The notes below the pieces were generated by a model. That model was not told the origin of the DNA, searched no databases, and saw nothing but the letters and a program-made list of their open reading frames with translations. DNA of 64,000 bases, from positions 1 to 64,000 of the forward strand of contig NZ_WNKU01000001.1 in the NCBI RefSeq assembly GCF_009720735.1, in the 5' to 3' direction. Source of the stretch: Heliobacterium mobile. GTDB taxonomy: Bacteria > Bacillota > Desulfitobacteriia > Heliobacteriales > Heliobacteriaceae. The translations under genes and the position numbers were made by a program. Shown here in pieces: positions 1 through 7,768 of the stretch (positions are counted from its first letter, which is position 1; every line of letters starts with the position of its first letter).

Positions 1-68
1 CGGGGTTAGCTTCAGGTTGTATCGAAAAACTGTGAAAAAGCGAGTATTACGGAGAAAAGATTAATTTA

Positions 69-242
69 TTGAGGGAGTGTACATTTCAGAGAAGTGATTT
101 AAAGCCTCCAGATGTGGACTCAATGACTAAAAGGATAATGTGTTTGCTAAGCTGTGTACGTAATAACAATAATATGGAGACTTTTTCAAAGAGAATGGTT
201 CTTCAATACATACGGTTTTTTCATGAAGAAAATGAAATCTAA
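69..242 (+). CDS. small hypothetical reading frame (57 aa)
   Basis: An open frame from a TTG codon to TAA encodes a 57-residue basic peptide with no recognised domain. The frame is open from about position 33, after a TGA. A GGAG sequence lies 14 bases upstream of the TTG, which is too far for a convincing ribosome binding site. It could be a remnant of a longer gene entering from the left edge. Coding status is doubtful. Confidence 0.2.
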   Translation: MRECTFQRSDLKPPDVDSMTKRIMCLLSCVRNNNNMETFSKRMVLQYIRFFHEENEI

Positions 243-385
243 GTGGATAATGTTTTGAACTCATCTGCTTAGGATACTAAAGCAGATAAGAAGAAACTCG
301 CCCACAGAAGCCTAATGTTGGAAGAGAATCAATGGTTAACCGAAGAAAAGATAAAGAAACAATAAGTCGAGAAAGGAGATTTAAT

Positions 386-514
386 TTGAAGAAATTCATA
401 TCGGAAAATTATTGGATTATTTCTTCGTTTATAAAGTATCCAGAGTCGATGGTACAAAAGTTGCCTCTTGATTTTATGGGTAAGCAACAAGTACTCAGTA
501 AAAACTTATTGTAA
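386..514 (+). CDS. small protein of 42 aa, unknown function
   Basis: The TTG start is chosen because AAAGGAG lies 7 bases upstream; an ATG at 332 in the same frame would give 60 residues but has no comparable site. The peptide starts MKKFISENYW, is basic and aromatic-rich, and has no clear membrane segment or domain that I recognise. It is followed within about 30 bases by a strong intrinsic terminator, so it looks like a short monocistronic unit. A secreted peptide or a fossil are both possible. Confidence 0.4.
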   Translation: MKKFISENYWIISSFIKYPESMVQKLPLDFMGKQQVLSKNLL

Positions 515-545
515 CTCAACCCCACAGCCCATCTATTGAATAGAC

Positions 546-582
546 AGGCAGTTTAACCATCGCGGTTGGACTGCCTTTTTTC
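546..582 (+). terminator. intrinsic terminator
   Basis: Stem AGGCAGT/ACTGCCT with a nested AACC/GGTT stem, followed by a run of six T. It ends the small gene at 386-514. Confidence 0.8.
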
Positions 583-599
583 TAGGACGGTGGGGGTCT

Positions 600-724
600 G
601 TAAAGACAGCGTGTCACCTTGACCGAGGAAGTGGCAAAATGGTTGTGCCACAAGAGGGCCAGCTTTTCCTGGAGGGGAAAAGACCCTCCGGTCATCTGTC
701 GTAGCCAAGCGGCCTGCATGGCAA
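600..724 (-). pseudogene. remnant of a DUF1800-family gene
   Basis: The minus strand encodes a segment with FPLQEKLALLWHNHFATS, which matches the central motif of the full DUF1800 protein at 9881-11215 (FPLQEKMALFWHNHFATS) and extends about 40 residues with similar flanks (AAW, VKVxRxLY). The match also holds at DNA level. There is no room for the rest of the roughly 450-residue family protein, so this is a fossil of a second copy. It sits directly upstream of cbiK on the opposite strand. Confidence 0.72.
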
Positions 725-876
725 TCACAGGCAAGGGGGCATTTTCGGTCAGCAAAAACGACCTATGTGTTACCACATCGGTCGGCAGGAGAGGGGTGGG
801 GAGAGACAGAAGAATAAGACTGTTGAGGAAGACTACGGAACGATGTCATTATTTAATGATAGGAGCGTCTGTTGCT

Positions 877-1704
877 ATGGCAAATGAAAGAGTGAAATCC
901 GGGAAACCAGCCATCCTCCTCGTCGCCTTCGGCACGAGCGTGCCCGAAGGGCGGGCGGCCCTGGATCATATCGAAGCCAACGTCAAGGCGGCCTTTCCCG
1001 GCGTGGAGGTGCGATGGTCCTATACCTCTTCGATAATCCGCAAAAAAATCGCTCGGGAACAACAGGTGATCATCGACAGCCCGCTGACGGCGCTGTCGAA
1101 ACTGAGAGATGACGGCTACAACCAGGTGGTCGTTCACTCCTTACATGTCTTTCCTGGCCGAGAGTACTGCGACCTTGAGGAAATCGTCAAAAGCCTACAA
1201 GGGATGAAGACGAGCGACGGCCCTGTCTTTGACAGGCTGGTCCTCAGCGACTCGCTCCTTCATGAATTCAACGATTACCAGCGGGCTTGTGAAGCCATCA
1301 CCGGCCTGATTCCGGCAAACAGCGATGAGGAAGCGCTGCTGCTCATGGGCCATGGGACCGACCACCGGGCCTTGAGCGCCTTTGGCTGCCTGAATGATCT
1401 CCTGCGCCACCAGTACCGGGGCAAGAACGTGATGCTCGCCACCGTCGAGGGCTACCCGGAACTGCAACATGCCCTGGGCGACCTGGTCGCTAGCGGTGTG
1501 AAAAAGGTAAAGCTTGCGCCGTTTCTGGTCGTGGCCGGCGGCCATGCTCAAAAGGACATGGCCGGTGATGAGCCCCAATCCTGGAAAAGCCAGTTGGAAG
1601 CTAAGGGGTTTGTGGTGAGCGCCCACATGCAAGGGCTCGGCGAGAATGACGCTATCGTCAATATGATGGTGGATCATCTTAAGAAAGCATGGGAACGGCA
1701 GTGA
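877..1704 (+). CDS. cbiK: anaerobic sirohydrochlorin cobaltochelatase CbiK
   Basis: Inserts Co2+ into sirohydrochlorin (precorrin-2 derived) in the oxygen-independent cobalamin pathway, in the cytoplasm. The product is 275 aa, close to the roughly 264 aa of the characterised CbiK. Seen: the N-terminal LVAFGTSVPEGRAALD motif, MGHGTDH with the candidate metal-binding His at residue 159, and GGHAQKDMAGD with His223, spaced as in the CbiK metal-binding pair. The ATG at 877 is chosen for AGGAG 11 bases upstream; an ATG at 856 and a longer upstream extension have no binding site, and the extension runs through the DUF1800 fossil. No B12 riboswitch is visible upstream. It stands alone, away from the cobO-cobT genes at 54 kb. 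No signal peptide is present, unlike the periplasmic CbiK-P type. Confidence 0.93.
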   Translation: MANERVKSGKPAILLVAFGTSVPEGRAALDHIEANVKAAFPGVEVRWSYTSSIIRKKIAREQQVIIDSPLTALSKLRDDGYNQVVVHSLHVFPGREYCDLEEIVKSLQGMKTSDGPVFDRLVLSDSLLHEFNDYQRACEAITGLIPANSDEEALLLMGHGTDHRALSAFGCLNDLLRHQYRGKNVMLATVEGYPELQHALGDLVASGVKKVKLAPFLVVAGGHAQKDMAGDEPQSWKSQLEAKGFVVSAHMQGLGENDAIVNMMVDHLKKAWERQ

Positions 1705-1742
1705 CAAATACGCTCGAACGATTTGAATAGTAGAAAATCATA

Positions 1743-1758
1743 GGGGGAGACATCCCCC
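1743..1758 (+). terminator. short GC hairpin after cbiK
   Basis: Perfect hairpin GGGGGA-gaca-TCCCCC about 40 bases after the cbiK stop. There is no T run, so it may be a transcript-end stabiliser or a weak terminator rather than a classic intrinsic one. Confidence 0.35.
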
Positions 1759-1892
1759 GTGTTATTCCCAGCAGAACCTCATTCACCGCTCAGTTGCGCT
1801 CCCGCATTGCCACAGTTGAGTCTATAAACTGACATCTTGCATTCGGTCAGTAAATAATCATCAATATCAAATAACGACTGAGGCGACCATTT

Positions 1893-2297
1893 ATGAACCA
1901 AGAAAAAAGTAATCTTCAAAAAGGCAAAGTAATTATAAGATTGCTAAAAATTGTAGGTATAATTATTCTACTATTCGTCTGTTTTATATCTTGGGGAGTT
2001 TATTGGTTTTTTTTCAGCATGGATTCTCTCCCTACAGGTGAATTAATAAATGAAGTTACTTCGCCTGGTGGGAACTATACTGTAAAAGGATACCGTTCGG
2101 ATGGAGGGGCTACCACCTCTTATGCAATACGAGGAGAACTGGTATTCAATAAGCAAAAAAGGGCACCTAAGAACATTTACTGGAATTATCGGGAGGATCA
2201 AGCGAATATTATTTGGCTCGACGATGATACCGTAGTGATCAATGGGCATGAACTAAATGTGCCGAATGATAGATTTGATTTTCGAAGATATCGTTAA
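1893..2297 (+). CDS. DUF5412-family membrane-anchored protein
   Basis: 134 aa. An N-terminal transmembrane segment (about residues 17-43) is followed by an extracytoplasmic domain with the family pattern SPGGNYTVKGY, a GGATTSYAIRGEL stretch and IYWNYREDQANIIWLDDDTVVINGHELNV. This matches DUF5412 as found in Bacillus and Clostridia, whose function is unknown. The ATG is preceded by GAGGCGA at 7 bases. It stands alone and is followed by a terminator. Confidence 0.8.
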   Translation: MNQEKSNLQKGKVIIRLLKIVGIIILLFVCFISWGVYWFFFSMDSLPTGELINEVTSPGGNYTVKGYRSDGGATTSYAIRGELVFNKQKRAPKNIYWNYREDQANIIWLDDDTVVINGHELNVPNDRFDFRRYR

Positions 2298-2340
2298 AAT
2301 AATCGTTCTGGTTCAGTCGTCCATAACAACTTCACACAAT

Positions 2341-2408
2341 CGCCCAGTTACATCGACCTCCCAAGTACCACTCGTTGTCGGGAGCAGCGTGAATGGGCGT
2401 TTTTTTTC
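2341..2408 (+). terminator. intrinsic terminator
   Basis: Outer stem CGCCCA/TGGGCG with an inner CTCCC/GGGAG stem, followed by eight T. It ends the DUF5412 gene unit. Confidence 0.6.
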
Positions 2409-2585
2409 GTTCAAGAGGGTGCGGTTTACAGAATGACAAGGATGTATTAATATGAATGTAAATACAATTTATGGGATGTAAAGCGGGATATGTCCCAATT
2501 TGAAAGCTCTCTAATGAAAGAACGTGTTGAGCTGCTTTCAAATATATTAATCGCTATCCTTTTATGGACGAATGGAAAAATTCAG

Positions 2586-2786
2586 CTAAAAGTATTGGCT
2601 TTCTTGCTGTTCACATTTGCCGTTAGCAATAACCCAAAGCAATAATCTAATGATTAGCCCAGCTAACCCGTCAGTCCAGGGAGCTATACCGAAATTGGAA
2701 AGAGATATAGCGGTGACCGCGATGAGGTTGGTCCCAGTCGCAGCTAAGTCTTCAAAGAAAACCGAGCAAGGGACTCTATTGGCCGT
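2586..2786 (-). pseudogene. probable remnant of a cation diffusion facilitator (CDF) gene
   Basis: The minus-strand frame encodes a stretch with VFFEDLAATGTNLIAV, then APWTDGLAGLIIRLLL. This resembles the transmembrane V/VI region of CDF metal/proton antiporters (FFEDxAAxxGxxIA...PxxDGxAxxxIGxLL). Only about 67 residues remain, with unrelated sequence on both sides, so a working transporter is excluded. The identification rests on motif memory only. Confidence 0.4.
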
Positions 2787-2842
2787 GGATATAATGAACG
2801 AAGGCACCCAGGTTGTTAAATATAGGACAAAAGGTGAGAAAA

Positions 2843-3046
2843 GTGCCGTTAATATTTTTTTCAACCATATCGGCGTTACTGGGGTTTGCCATTGGTCAGC
2901 TTCTAGGCACAATGTTTGTGATTATATTTACAATAATAGGGTTTATAATTCCAAGCATTTTAGTTGTTGATAAAATATATCAACAAGTATTAGGGCCAGG
3001 AGACTGCAGGAAAATTGACGAACTTCAGAAAGAGCAAAAAATGTGA
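2843..3046 (+). CDS. small membrane protein (67 aa)
   Basis: GTG start with AGGTGA about 5 bases upstream; an upstream TTG at 2813 has no binding site. The product has two hydrophobic segments (about residues 3-20 and 22-42) and a charged C-terminal tail ending KIDELQKEQKM. No family is recognised. It precedes two further small exported proteins (3084, 3320) in the same direction, so the three may form one transcript. Confidence 0.5.
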   Translation: MPLIFFSTISALLGFAIGQLLGTMFVIIFTIIGFIIPSILVVDKIYQQVLGPGDCRKIDELQKEQKM

Positions 3047-3083
3047 GGAGTAGACACAGAGGGCGCATAATGGAGGGGGTAGC

Positions 3084-3323
3084 ATGAGGTCCTTTATCTT
3101 TAAAGCGCTAACTGCAACGATTTTTGCGGCATTCCTGATATTAATAGCGATCGTGATTAAAGCCGTACGTGGTAGCCGTTCCAGTTGTGACCATGGAAGT
3201 GGTGACGTTGATTTGGTAGTTCTATCTGATGATTACAGCGGTAGTGATGGAATTATAGATTTCGGCGGGAACGATAGTGACCTCAGAGGCAACAGTGGCG
3301 GAGGCGACGATAGAAGTACATGA
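3084..3323 (+). CDS. small membrane-anchored Gly/Ser/Asp-rich protein (79 aa)
   Basis: Preceded by GGAGGGGG 4-9 bases before the ATG. One N-terminal hydrophobic segment (about residues 5-28) is followed by a low-complexity tail rich in Gly, Ser and Asp. The stop overlaps the start of the next gene (ATGA at 3320-3323), which suggests translational coupling to the lipoprotein. No domain is recognised. The low-complexity tail leaves some doubt that the frame is maintained by selection. Confidence 0.55.
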   Translation: MRSFIFKALTATIFAAFLILIAIVIKAVRGSRSSCDHGSGDVDLVVLSDDYSGSDGIIDFGGNDSDLRGNSGGGDDRST

Positions 3324-3763
3324 AAAAATTATTAGTTCTTTTGTGTATTGTTAGTTCACTTTTGTCTATAACTGGGTGTCTTTCAAAAGGGAATCAGAAT
3401 ATAACTAATTCTCAAAATGTAGGGGCAATTCAGGTATGGGTTGAAGGATTCGACGAAAACCTTGAACATCAATGGCAAGTTGATACCAATACCAGAAATG
3501 TTGATAATAAATATTTATTTGATATTGCACTAACGAATATTAGCAACGAAACTGTTGATGTAGTTTCAATATCATTAAATGGGGAGAGAAGTGGAACAAT
3601 CAACGGAGCTGCTGCTGTTGATGTTATGCCGAATAGTAAATTGGGTGTTTTAGATTGTCCGTTAAAAGAAAACGAAGCGAATTACAAATTAACAATTTCA
3701 TGGGTAGAACAAGGAAAAAAGAATTTATCGACGCTGACAATAAAGGTAACCCGATTCGAATAA
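3320..3763 (+). CDS. putative lipoprotein (147 aa)
   Basis: Signal peptide with a lipobox (SITGC, Cys at about residue 20), so it is probably lipid-anchored on the outer face of the membrane. The mature part, about 125 residues, reads like a beta-sandwich with alternating hydrophobic strands (FDIALTNISNETVDVVSIS, VMPNSKLGVLDCP), as in FxLYD or DUF4352-like extracytoplasmic domains, but I cannot assign a family. Start codon overlaps the previous gene's stop by four bases. Expression probably depends on the upstream gene, because no separate binding site is evident. Confidence 0.78.
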   Translation: MKKLLVLLCIVSSLLSITGCLSKGNQNITNSQNVGAIQVWVEGFDENLEHQWQVDTNTRNVDNKYLFDIALTNISNETVDVVSISLNGERSGTINGAAAVDVMPNSKLGVLDCPLKENEANYKLTISWVEQGKKNLSTLTIKVTRFE

Positions 3764-3831
3764 TTTTTTGAAGGAAAGCCTTGAGGAATCGAGTCATAAT
3801 TCTCTAAACGTCTTTCCTGTCTTCGGTTTAG

Positions 3832-4092
3832 ATGTTTAAAACAATAGTCAGAAAGAGAGGAGTTCCATTGTTTATTTTATTAATCATCGCCTACGCCGCG
3901 ATATGCTTTATATTTCTACGAACTCTTATAGATTTATTAGTTAAGATATTAAACAAAGAGGATATATACTATCAGAAATTATCGTCATCGATTCTTTTCT
4001 CTATCGTTTGTTTAATACCGTTTGTATCTTTATTAATGAGTATTTTCTATGGAGAACTTAAAGGGGAACGCAGTATTATAAGCCCGCTATGA
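3832..4092 (+). CDS. small membrane protein (86 aa)
   Basis: Two transmembrane segments (about residues 10-37 and 50-72) separated by a short charged loop. No family is recognised. The ribosome binding site is weak, so the exact start and even translation are uncertain. It follows the lipoprotein gene by 68 bases in the same direction. Confidence 0.5.
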   Translation: MFKTIVRKRGVPLFILLIIAYAAICFIFLRTLIDLLVKILNKEDIYYQKLSSSILFSIVCLIPFVSLLMSIFYGELKGERSIISPL

Positions 4093-4132
4093 AGGCGAGC
4101 TTGCTTATTAGTTGAAACGATTTTAACCAGAC

Positions 4133-4315
4133 CTAATCAAAGGCCCGATAAAAAGAGAGAACATTTCTTTCAAAGTTTGGATAACAGTCGGCACATACAT
4201 GCCAGCAAGCTTTCTCTTTTATCTGTGAACCCCAAAACTTAGTTACCAACGTGCAGATAAGCTCGACAGCGGTTTGTTGATGACATAACTGACAGACCGT
4301 TTCTTTGACAGACAA
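4133..4315 (-). CDS. small Cys-rich, zinc-ribbon-like protein (60 aa)
   Basis: TTG start with GGAGGGGG about 7 bases upstream on the minus strand. The product carries CQLC near residue 8 and CWHVCADC near residue 37, the layout of a small four-cysteine zinc ribbon. No partner or function can be named. It is convergent with the small membrane protein at 3832 and divergent from the chemoreceptor at 4581. Confidence 0.6.
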   Translation of the reverse strand: MSVKETVCQLCHQQTAVELICTLVTKFWGSQIKEKACWHVCADCYPNFERNVLSFYRAFD

Positions 4316-4580
4316 AATGCCCCCTCCTTACATAAGAATTATCTGAAACTTCAGATAATAAATCTTATGAAGGATTAACATTAAATTTGCATGTACACTC
4401 TGTAATCGAAGTCGCCAGTAATAAATTTTCTAAACCAGCAGGGTGAAAACGCTGAAAAATTAAGCAAGGCATAAATTGCAGTAAATTTAGAAATGTCCTG
4501 GAGGAAAAAGTAGGATTCTGTCGAAATCCAATGCGAGAGAGGTTATAGCAAGATAAGGCTATTTCTAGGGAGGATTATTT

Positions 4581-5396
4581 ATGTCAGTATTGGACAATGC
4601 TGTTTTACAGGCGGAATTTTATCAACTTTTAAATCCCCTAGATTCATGCGTTATGATCACTGATGATGAAGGAACTATAGTCCACTTTGTTCAAGCTAAA
4701 ACGTTTAAAATGAATGTGTCAGTCGGTTCTAAAGCTGCTTCTGAAGGTTCAATTGCTAAAGCATTAAAGACCAGAAGTGAAGTTCGAATGTCTCTTTCTA
4801 AAGAGCTTTATGGAGTACCTATAAAATCAATTTGCCTGCCAATTATTGAAGAAGGTAGACTCGTTGGGGCGATAGCTACCGCAACAAGTTTGACCAACCA
4901 AGAAGCGTTAGAACACTCGGCTCATGCTATAGCTGCTACCTCTGAGCAAATTAGTGCTACTACAGAAGAGCTAGCAGGAACAGCTACAGAGTTAGCAAAT
5001 AACCTTGTCAACCTAACAAAGAATGGAGAACGCATTCTTGACCAAGTGAAAAAGACTGACGATATATTACATTTCGTTAGTGATGTTGCATCTAATTCAA
5101 ACTTGCTCGGGCTAAATGCTGCGATAGAAGCAGCTAGAGCAGGCGAACATGGACGTGGCTTCGCTGTTGTTGCAGAAGAGATTCGAAAAATGGCTGATAA
5201 TAGTGGAAAGGCAGTTAAGGACATCAATCAGATACTTATTCAAATACAAAGGGATGTTAAAGAGATGGTTCAAGTGTTATCTGAAACTTCGGGGATAGGA
5301 GAAAGACAAGCTGCTGCTACGGAAGAAATTTCGGCCTCCATGGAGCAACTGGTTGTAGCAGCTGATCAAATCGAAAAAATTGCAACATTTATTTAG
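4581..5396 (+). CDS. soluble methyl-accepting chemotaxis protein (YfmS type)
   Basis: 271 aa with no transmembrane segment. An N-terminal sensor of about 105 residues (a PAS/Cache-like fold with [12 protein letters not shown]-type strands) is joined to a short signalling domain. The signalling hairpin tip is conserved at about residues 173-205 ([23 protein letters not shown]). It should bind CheA/CheW and report a cytoplasmic signal to the flagellar motor. There is no HAMP domain, and the C-terminus is short, as in Bacillus YfmS. AGGGAGG lies 7 bases before the ATG. Monocistronic: a terminator follows at once. The 265 bases upstream show no promoter or riboswitch that I can identify. Confidence 0.92.
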   Translation: MSVLDNAVLQAEFYQLLNPLDSCVMITDDEGTIVHFVQAKTFKMNVSVGSKAASEGSIAKALKTRSEVRMSLSKELYGVPIKSICLPIIEEGRLVGAIATATSLTNQEALEHSAHAIAATSEQISATTEELAGTATELANNLVNLTKNGERILDQVKKTDDILHFVSDVASNSNLLGLNAAIEAARAGEHGRGFAVVAEEIRKMADNSGKAVKDINQILIQIQRDVKEMVQVLSETSGIGERQAAATEEISASMEQLVVAADQIEKIATFI

Positions 5397-5403
5397 TCTA
5401 GTG

Positions 5404-5435
5404 CAGCCCGGAATTCAATTCACCGGGCTGTTTTT
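5404..5435 (+). terminator. intrinsic terminator
   Basis: Stem CAGCCCGG/CCGGGCTG followed by five T, directly after the soluble chemoreceptor gene. Confidence 0.9.
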
Positions 5436-5599
5436 CATTTAGTCGACAGAGTAAAGTTGCTCCGACATCACTATAGGGATTTTCGCTTGTTGTGTTATCT
5501 TGACAATAAAGGAGTTATAGAAGAAGGTTACAAATGAGCTTTATAACTGCATCCATATGGTTTTAAAGAATAATCCGTTCAAAATGTTCGGGAAGATAC

Positions 5600-5956
5600 T
5601 TATGATTGGAGAAGAGAAGGTGAATAAATCGAATGCTCCTCCACATAGGTCTTCCCAAATTGACACATGGCATCAAGGACTGGTTTTAGATTTTTACCTG
5701 ATTCCGATAAAGAGTACTCCACTTTCGGAGGGACCTCAGGGTAAACCTTCCTTATAATCAACCCATCCTCTTCCAGGCTTCGCAGCTGCTGCGTAAGCAT
5801 TTTTTGTGTGGCTTGCGGGATTAACCGTTTTATTTCGCTAAACCGTAACGTTCTATCCAATAAGTACCATAGAATCAAGGCCTTATAGCGACCGCCGATG
5901 AGCTCTATCGCCAACTCCATGGTGCAGTTAAACACAGTATTTTTGTATTTGATCAT
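5600..5956 (-). CDS. HxlR-family transcriptional regulator
   Basis: 118 aa winged-helix protein. Seen: an N-terminal Cys at residue 11, IGGRYKALILWYLL (helix 2), RFSEIKRLIPQATQKMLTQQL (recognition helix region) and the wing IIRKVYPEVPPKVEYSLSE, all typical of HxlR/YodB/HypR regulators. Family members with this Cys sense thiol-reactive compounds, quinones or diamide. The ATG is preceded by AGGAGG at 6 bases. Divergent from a nitroreductase gene with a shared 157-base spacer that holds an inverted repeat, so it probably controls that gene and itself. Confidence 0.93.
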   Translation of the reverse strand: MIKYKNTVFNCTMELAIELIGGRYKALILWYLLDRTLRFSEIKRLIPQATQKMLTQQLRSLEEDGLIIRKVYPEVPPKVEYSLSESGKNLKPVLDAMCQFGKTYVEEHSIYSPSLLQS

Positions 5957-5983
5957 CCTTATCCTCCTGAGCGGGTAGTAAGT

Positions 5984-6029
5984 ATCTAAATGGGTACTAT
6001 ATTACTAAATAGTGCGTACTTGTTTAGAT
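5984..6029. promoter_or_regulatory. inverted repeat, probable HxlR operator
   Basis: Left arm ATCTAAATGGGTAC (5984-5997) and right arm GTACTTGTTTAGAT (6016-6029) pair at 11 of 14 positions around an 18-base centre. The element lies between the divergent HxlR regulator and nitroreductase genes, where an operator for the regulator is expected. Confidence 0.5.
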
Positions 6030-6113
6030 GCATTGTAGTCAGTACTATTATACTGCATAAGACATCAGGGGAACATATCCATTAGAAGGTTTCGTAAGGA
6101 AAGGATGATAAGC

Positions 6114-6635
6114 ATGGGATTTTTAGAAATTGCCAAAAAGAGGTATTCCTGCCGTAACTTCCTCCCTAATCCGGTGGAAAAGGAAAAGTTAAACCAAATA
6201 TTAGAGGCGGCCAGGGTGGCTCCGACAGGTGCCAACAAACAACCTTATAAACTGCTGGTCGTTCAAGAAACGGAAGGACAAGAAAAATTAAAAAAGGCTG
6301 CCAAAACGTATGGCGCTCCCTTGTCCATTATCGTTTGCGGAGATCATAGCAAAGTTTGGGTTCGGCCTTTTGATCAAAAGAACATTCTCGATATCGATGC
6401 CAGCATTGTAACGGATCATATGATGCTTCAGGCCACCGAGCTTGGTTTAGATTCTGTTTGGATCTGTTATTTTAACCCGATAGTGCTACGCGAAGAATTC
6501 AATATCCCTGCAGGATACGAAGCCATTAACATCCTGGCTATCGGCTATTCTGCCGAAGAAGCTCAATCTCCAGACCGCCACGAAAAAACCCGTAGACCGC
6601 TTCAAGAAATGGTCTGCTACGAGGAATTCAAATAA
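6114..6635 (+). CDS. nitroreductase-family FMN oxidoreductase
   Basis: 173 aa. The N-terminal segment RYSCRNFLPNPVEKEKL followed by AARVAPTGANKQPYKLLVVQ is the FMN-binding signature of the nitroreductase superfamily. AIGYSAEE near the C-terminus also fits. Such enzymes reduce quinones, nitro compounds or flavins with NAD(P)H. The ATG at 6114 is chosen because AAGGAAAGG lies 9 bases upstream; the in-frame ATG at 6105 directly abuts that site. Divergent from and probably controlled by the HxlR regulator, which fits a detoxification role. Confidence 0.92.
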   Translation: MGFLEIAKKRYSCRNFLPNPVEKEKLNQILEAARVAPTGANKQPYKLLVVQETEGQEKLKKAAKTYGAPLSIIVCGDHSKVWVRPFDQKNILDIDASIVTDHMMLQATELGLDSVWICYFNPIVLREEFNIPAGYEAINILAIGYSAEEAQSPDRHEKTRRPLQEMVCYEEFK

Positions 6636-6700
6636 GCGACTTCTGTTTGGGACAAAAACTGTAGTTTGCACACATGTATATAGGCACGTTTTTGAAACCA

Positions 6701-6740
6701 CGAACAGCGATCTTGCCAACATGTGCAGGGTCGCTGTTCG
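6701..6740. terminator. inverted repeat after the nitroreductase gene
   Basis: Perfect 10-base arms CGAACAGCGA/TCGCTGTTCG around a 20-base loop. The T run is poor (CTTGTTCT), so termination is likely but not certain. Confidence 0.5.
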
Positions 6741-6911
6741 CTTGTTCTAAAGTGATGTCATGTATTTTGAATCAATCACCAAAATATACAAAAAGAAGGA
6801 TTTTGGCATATCTTCCGCGAAATACGTAGAGTATACGCTGTGCTTTCAAAGAGAGATGAATGTACGGACATAGACGAATGAAAGCATGAAAAAAGTTTCG
6901 AGGTAACGCTT

Positions 6912-7646
6912 ATGGAGTTAGCGATGGTCTTTTTCGTCATATTGTTACTCGGAATCACAGTAGTAGTGATTTTCGGAAAGGAGCAGATCAAAGGGGTAAT
7001 TGCTCCTCTGGCGATTTTGTTAATCGCTGATTTTTTACTTCTCTACGGAAAATATGTTGTCTCTGACGGTTTTCTGACGTTCATTCTATACGTACCTTCA
7101 CTGGTACTGATCGCAATCTCCGGTATATGGTCGTTGATTATTTGGGTAAAATGTAGAAGAGACAGGGCCAATCAGCGTAAGATACTGGCCGTTGCCCTCG
7201 GCTTTGTTGTGACGGCTGTAATTATGGCAACTCCCGCACTAGACCAAATGGATAAGTTCAAACTCTATCAAAAAGAATATCTCGCCGTTTCCGACGCTAT
7301 ATTCCTAGCATACGATCAGGGGAAACTGTCCCTGGGAGAGGAATTCACATCACCGCCGTACAGTATTTCAGGTGTAGATAAGCAGAAGAGTCGATTTTCC
7401 GAGGAAGTGGTACATAAGATGGGTACTTTACATAAGTCGGCTGGCGTCAATAGTTATATTGTCGCCGACCAAGACGTCATCTATTTTAGCTTCGGGGCCA
7501 ATCTCCAATCGATCGATGGCATCGCCATATGTAGAAACGGTAAAGACCCTACGGTAGATCTATCGCTGAAGTCAAGATTCTTTGATGGTGCCACTTCTTA
7601 TGAATACATCACTGAGGGGGCCTATCATTTTAGAGACGGGTTGTAA
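6912..7646 (+). CDS. hypothetical membrane protein (244 aa)
   Basis: Four predicted transmembrane segments in the first 115 residues (about 3-21, 27-45, 55-78 and 90-112), followed by a soluble, probably extracytoplasmic domain of about 130 residues. GAGGTAACG precedes the ATG at a normal distance. No family is recognised and no operon partner is close. The soluble part has alternating polar and hydrophobic strands but no catalytic motif that I can see. Confidence 0.75.
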   Translation: MELAMVFFVILLLGITVVVIFGKEQIKGVIAPLAILLIADFLLLYGKYVVSDGFLTFILYVPSLVLIAISGIWSLIIWVKCRRDRANQRKILAVALGFVVTAVIMATPALDQMDKFKLYQKEYLAVSDAIFLAYDQGKLSLGEEFTSPPYSISGVDKQKSRFSEEVVHKMGTLHKSAGVNSYIVADQDVIYFSFGANLQSIDGIAICRNGKDPTVDLSLKSRFFDGATSYEYITEGAYHFRDGL

Positions 7647-7686
7647 ATGGACCGAACCTTCAGAGGTCGGTTGACAAGACGACTAG

Positions 7687-7743
7687 GAATTAGTTGAAGG
7701 AACGAAGCAACAGCCACGCGAACCCTTTATTCAGGCTGTACAG
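7687..7743 (+). pseudogene. short fossil of a YcdB/YcdC-like gene
   Basis: Bases 7687-7743 match 12800-12847, inside the large secreted protein gene. Shared blocks include GTTGAAGG, ACAGCCACGC and CCCTTTATTC followed by GGCTGTACA, with a 6-base insertion here. The frame is not open. It is too long and too similar to be chance, and it lies just in front of the 53-aa gene at 7769. Confidence 0.6.
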
Positions 7744-7768
7744 TGTGTTCCCAAAGTGAGGTGAATGT

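Noticed and set aside
705-876. Cobalamin riboswitch before cbiK
   Set aside because: No B12-box-like sequence or terminator structure; the region is partly the DUF1800 fossil.
1195-1707. 170-codon frame on the minus strand opposite cbiK
   Set aside because: It is a shadow of cbiK; no family signature and no good ribosome binding site.
2617-2970. 117-codon plus-strand frame
   Set aside because: It overlaps the better-supported GTG gene at 2843 and the CDF-like remnant, and its sequence is not protein-like.
4316-4580. c-di-GMP or other riboswitch upstream of the soluble chemoreceptor
   Set aside because: I looked for the c-di-GMP-I and -II core sequences and a terminator or anti-terminator pair and saw neither.
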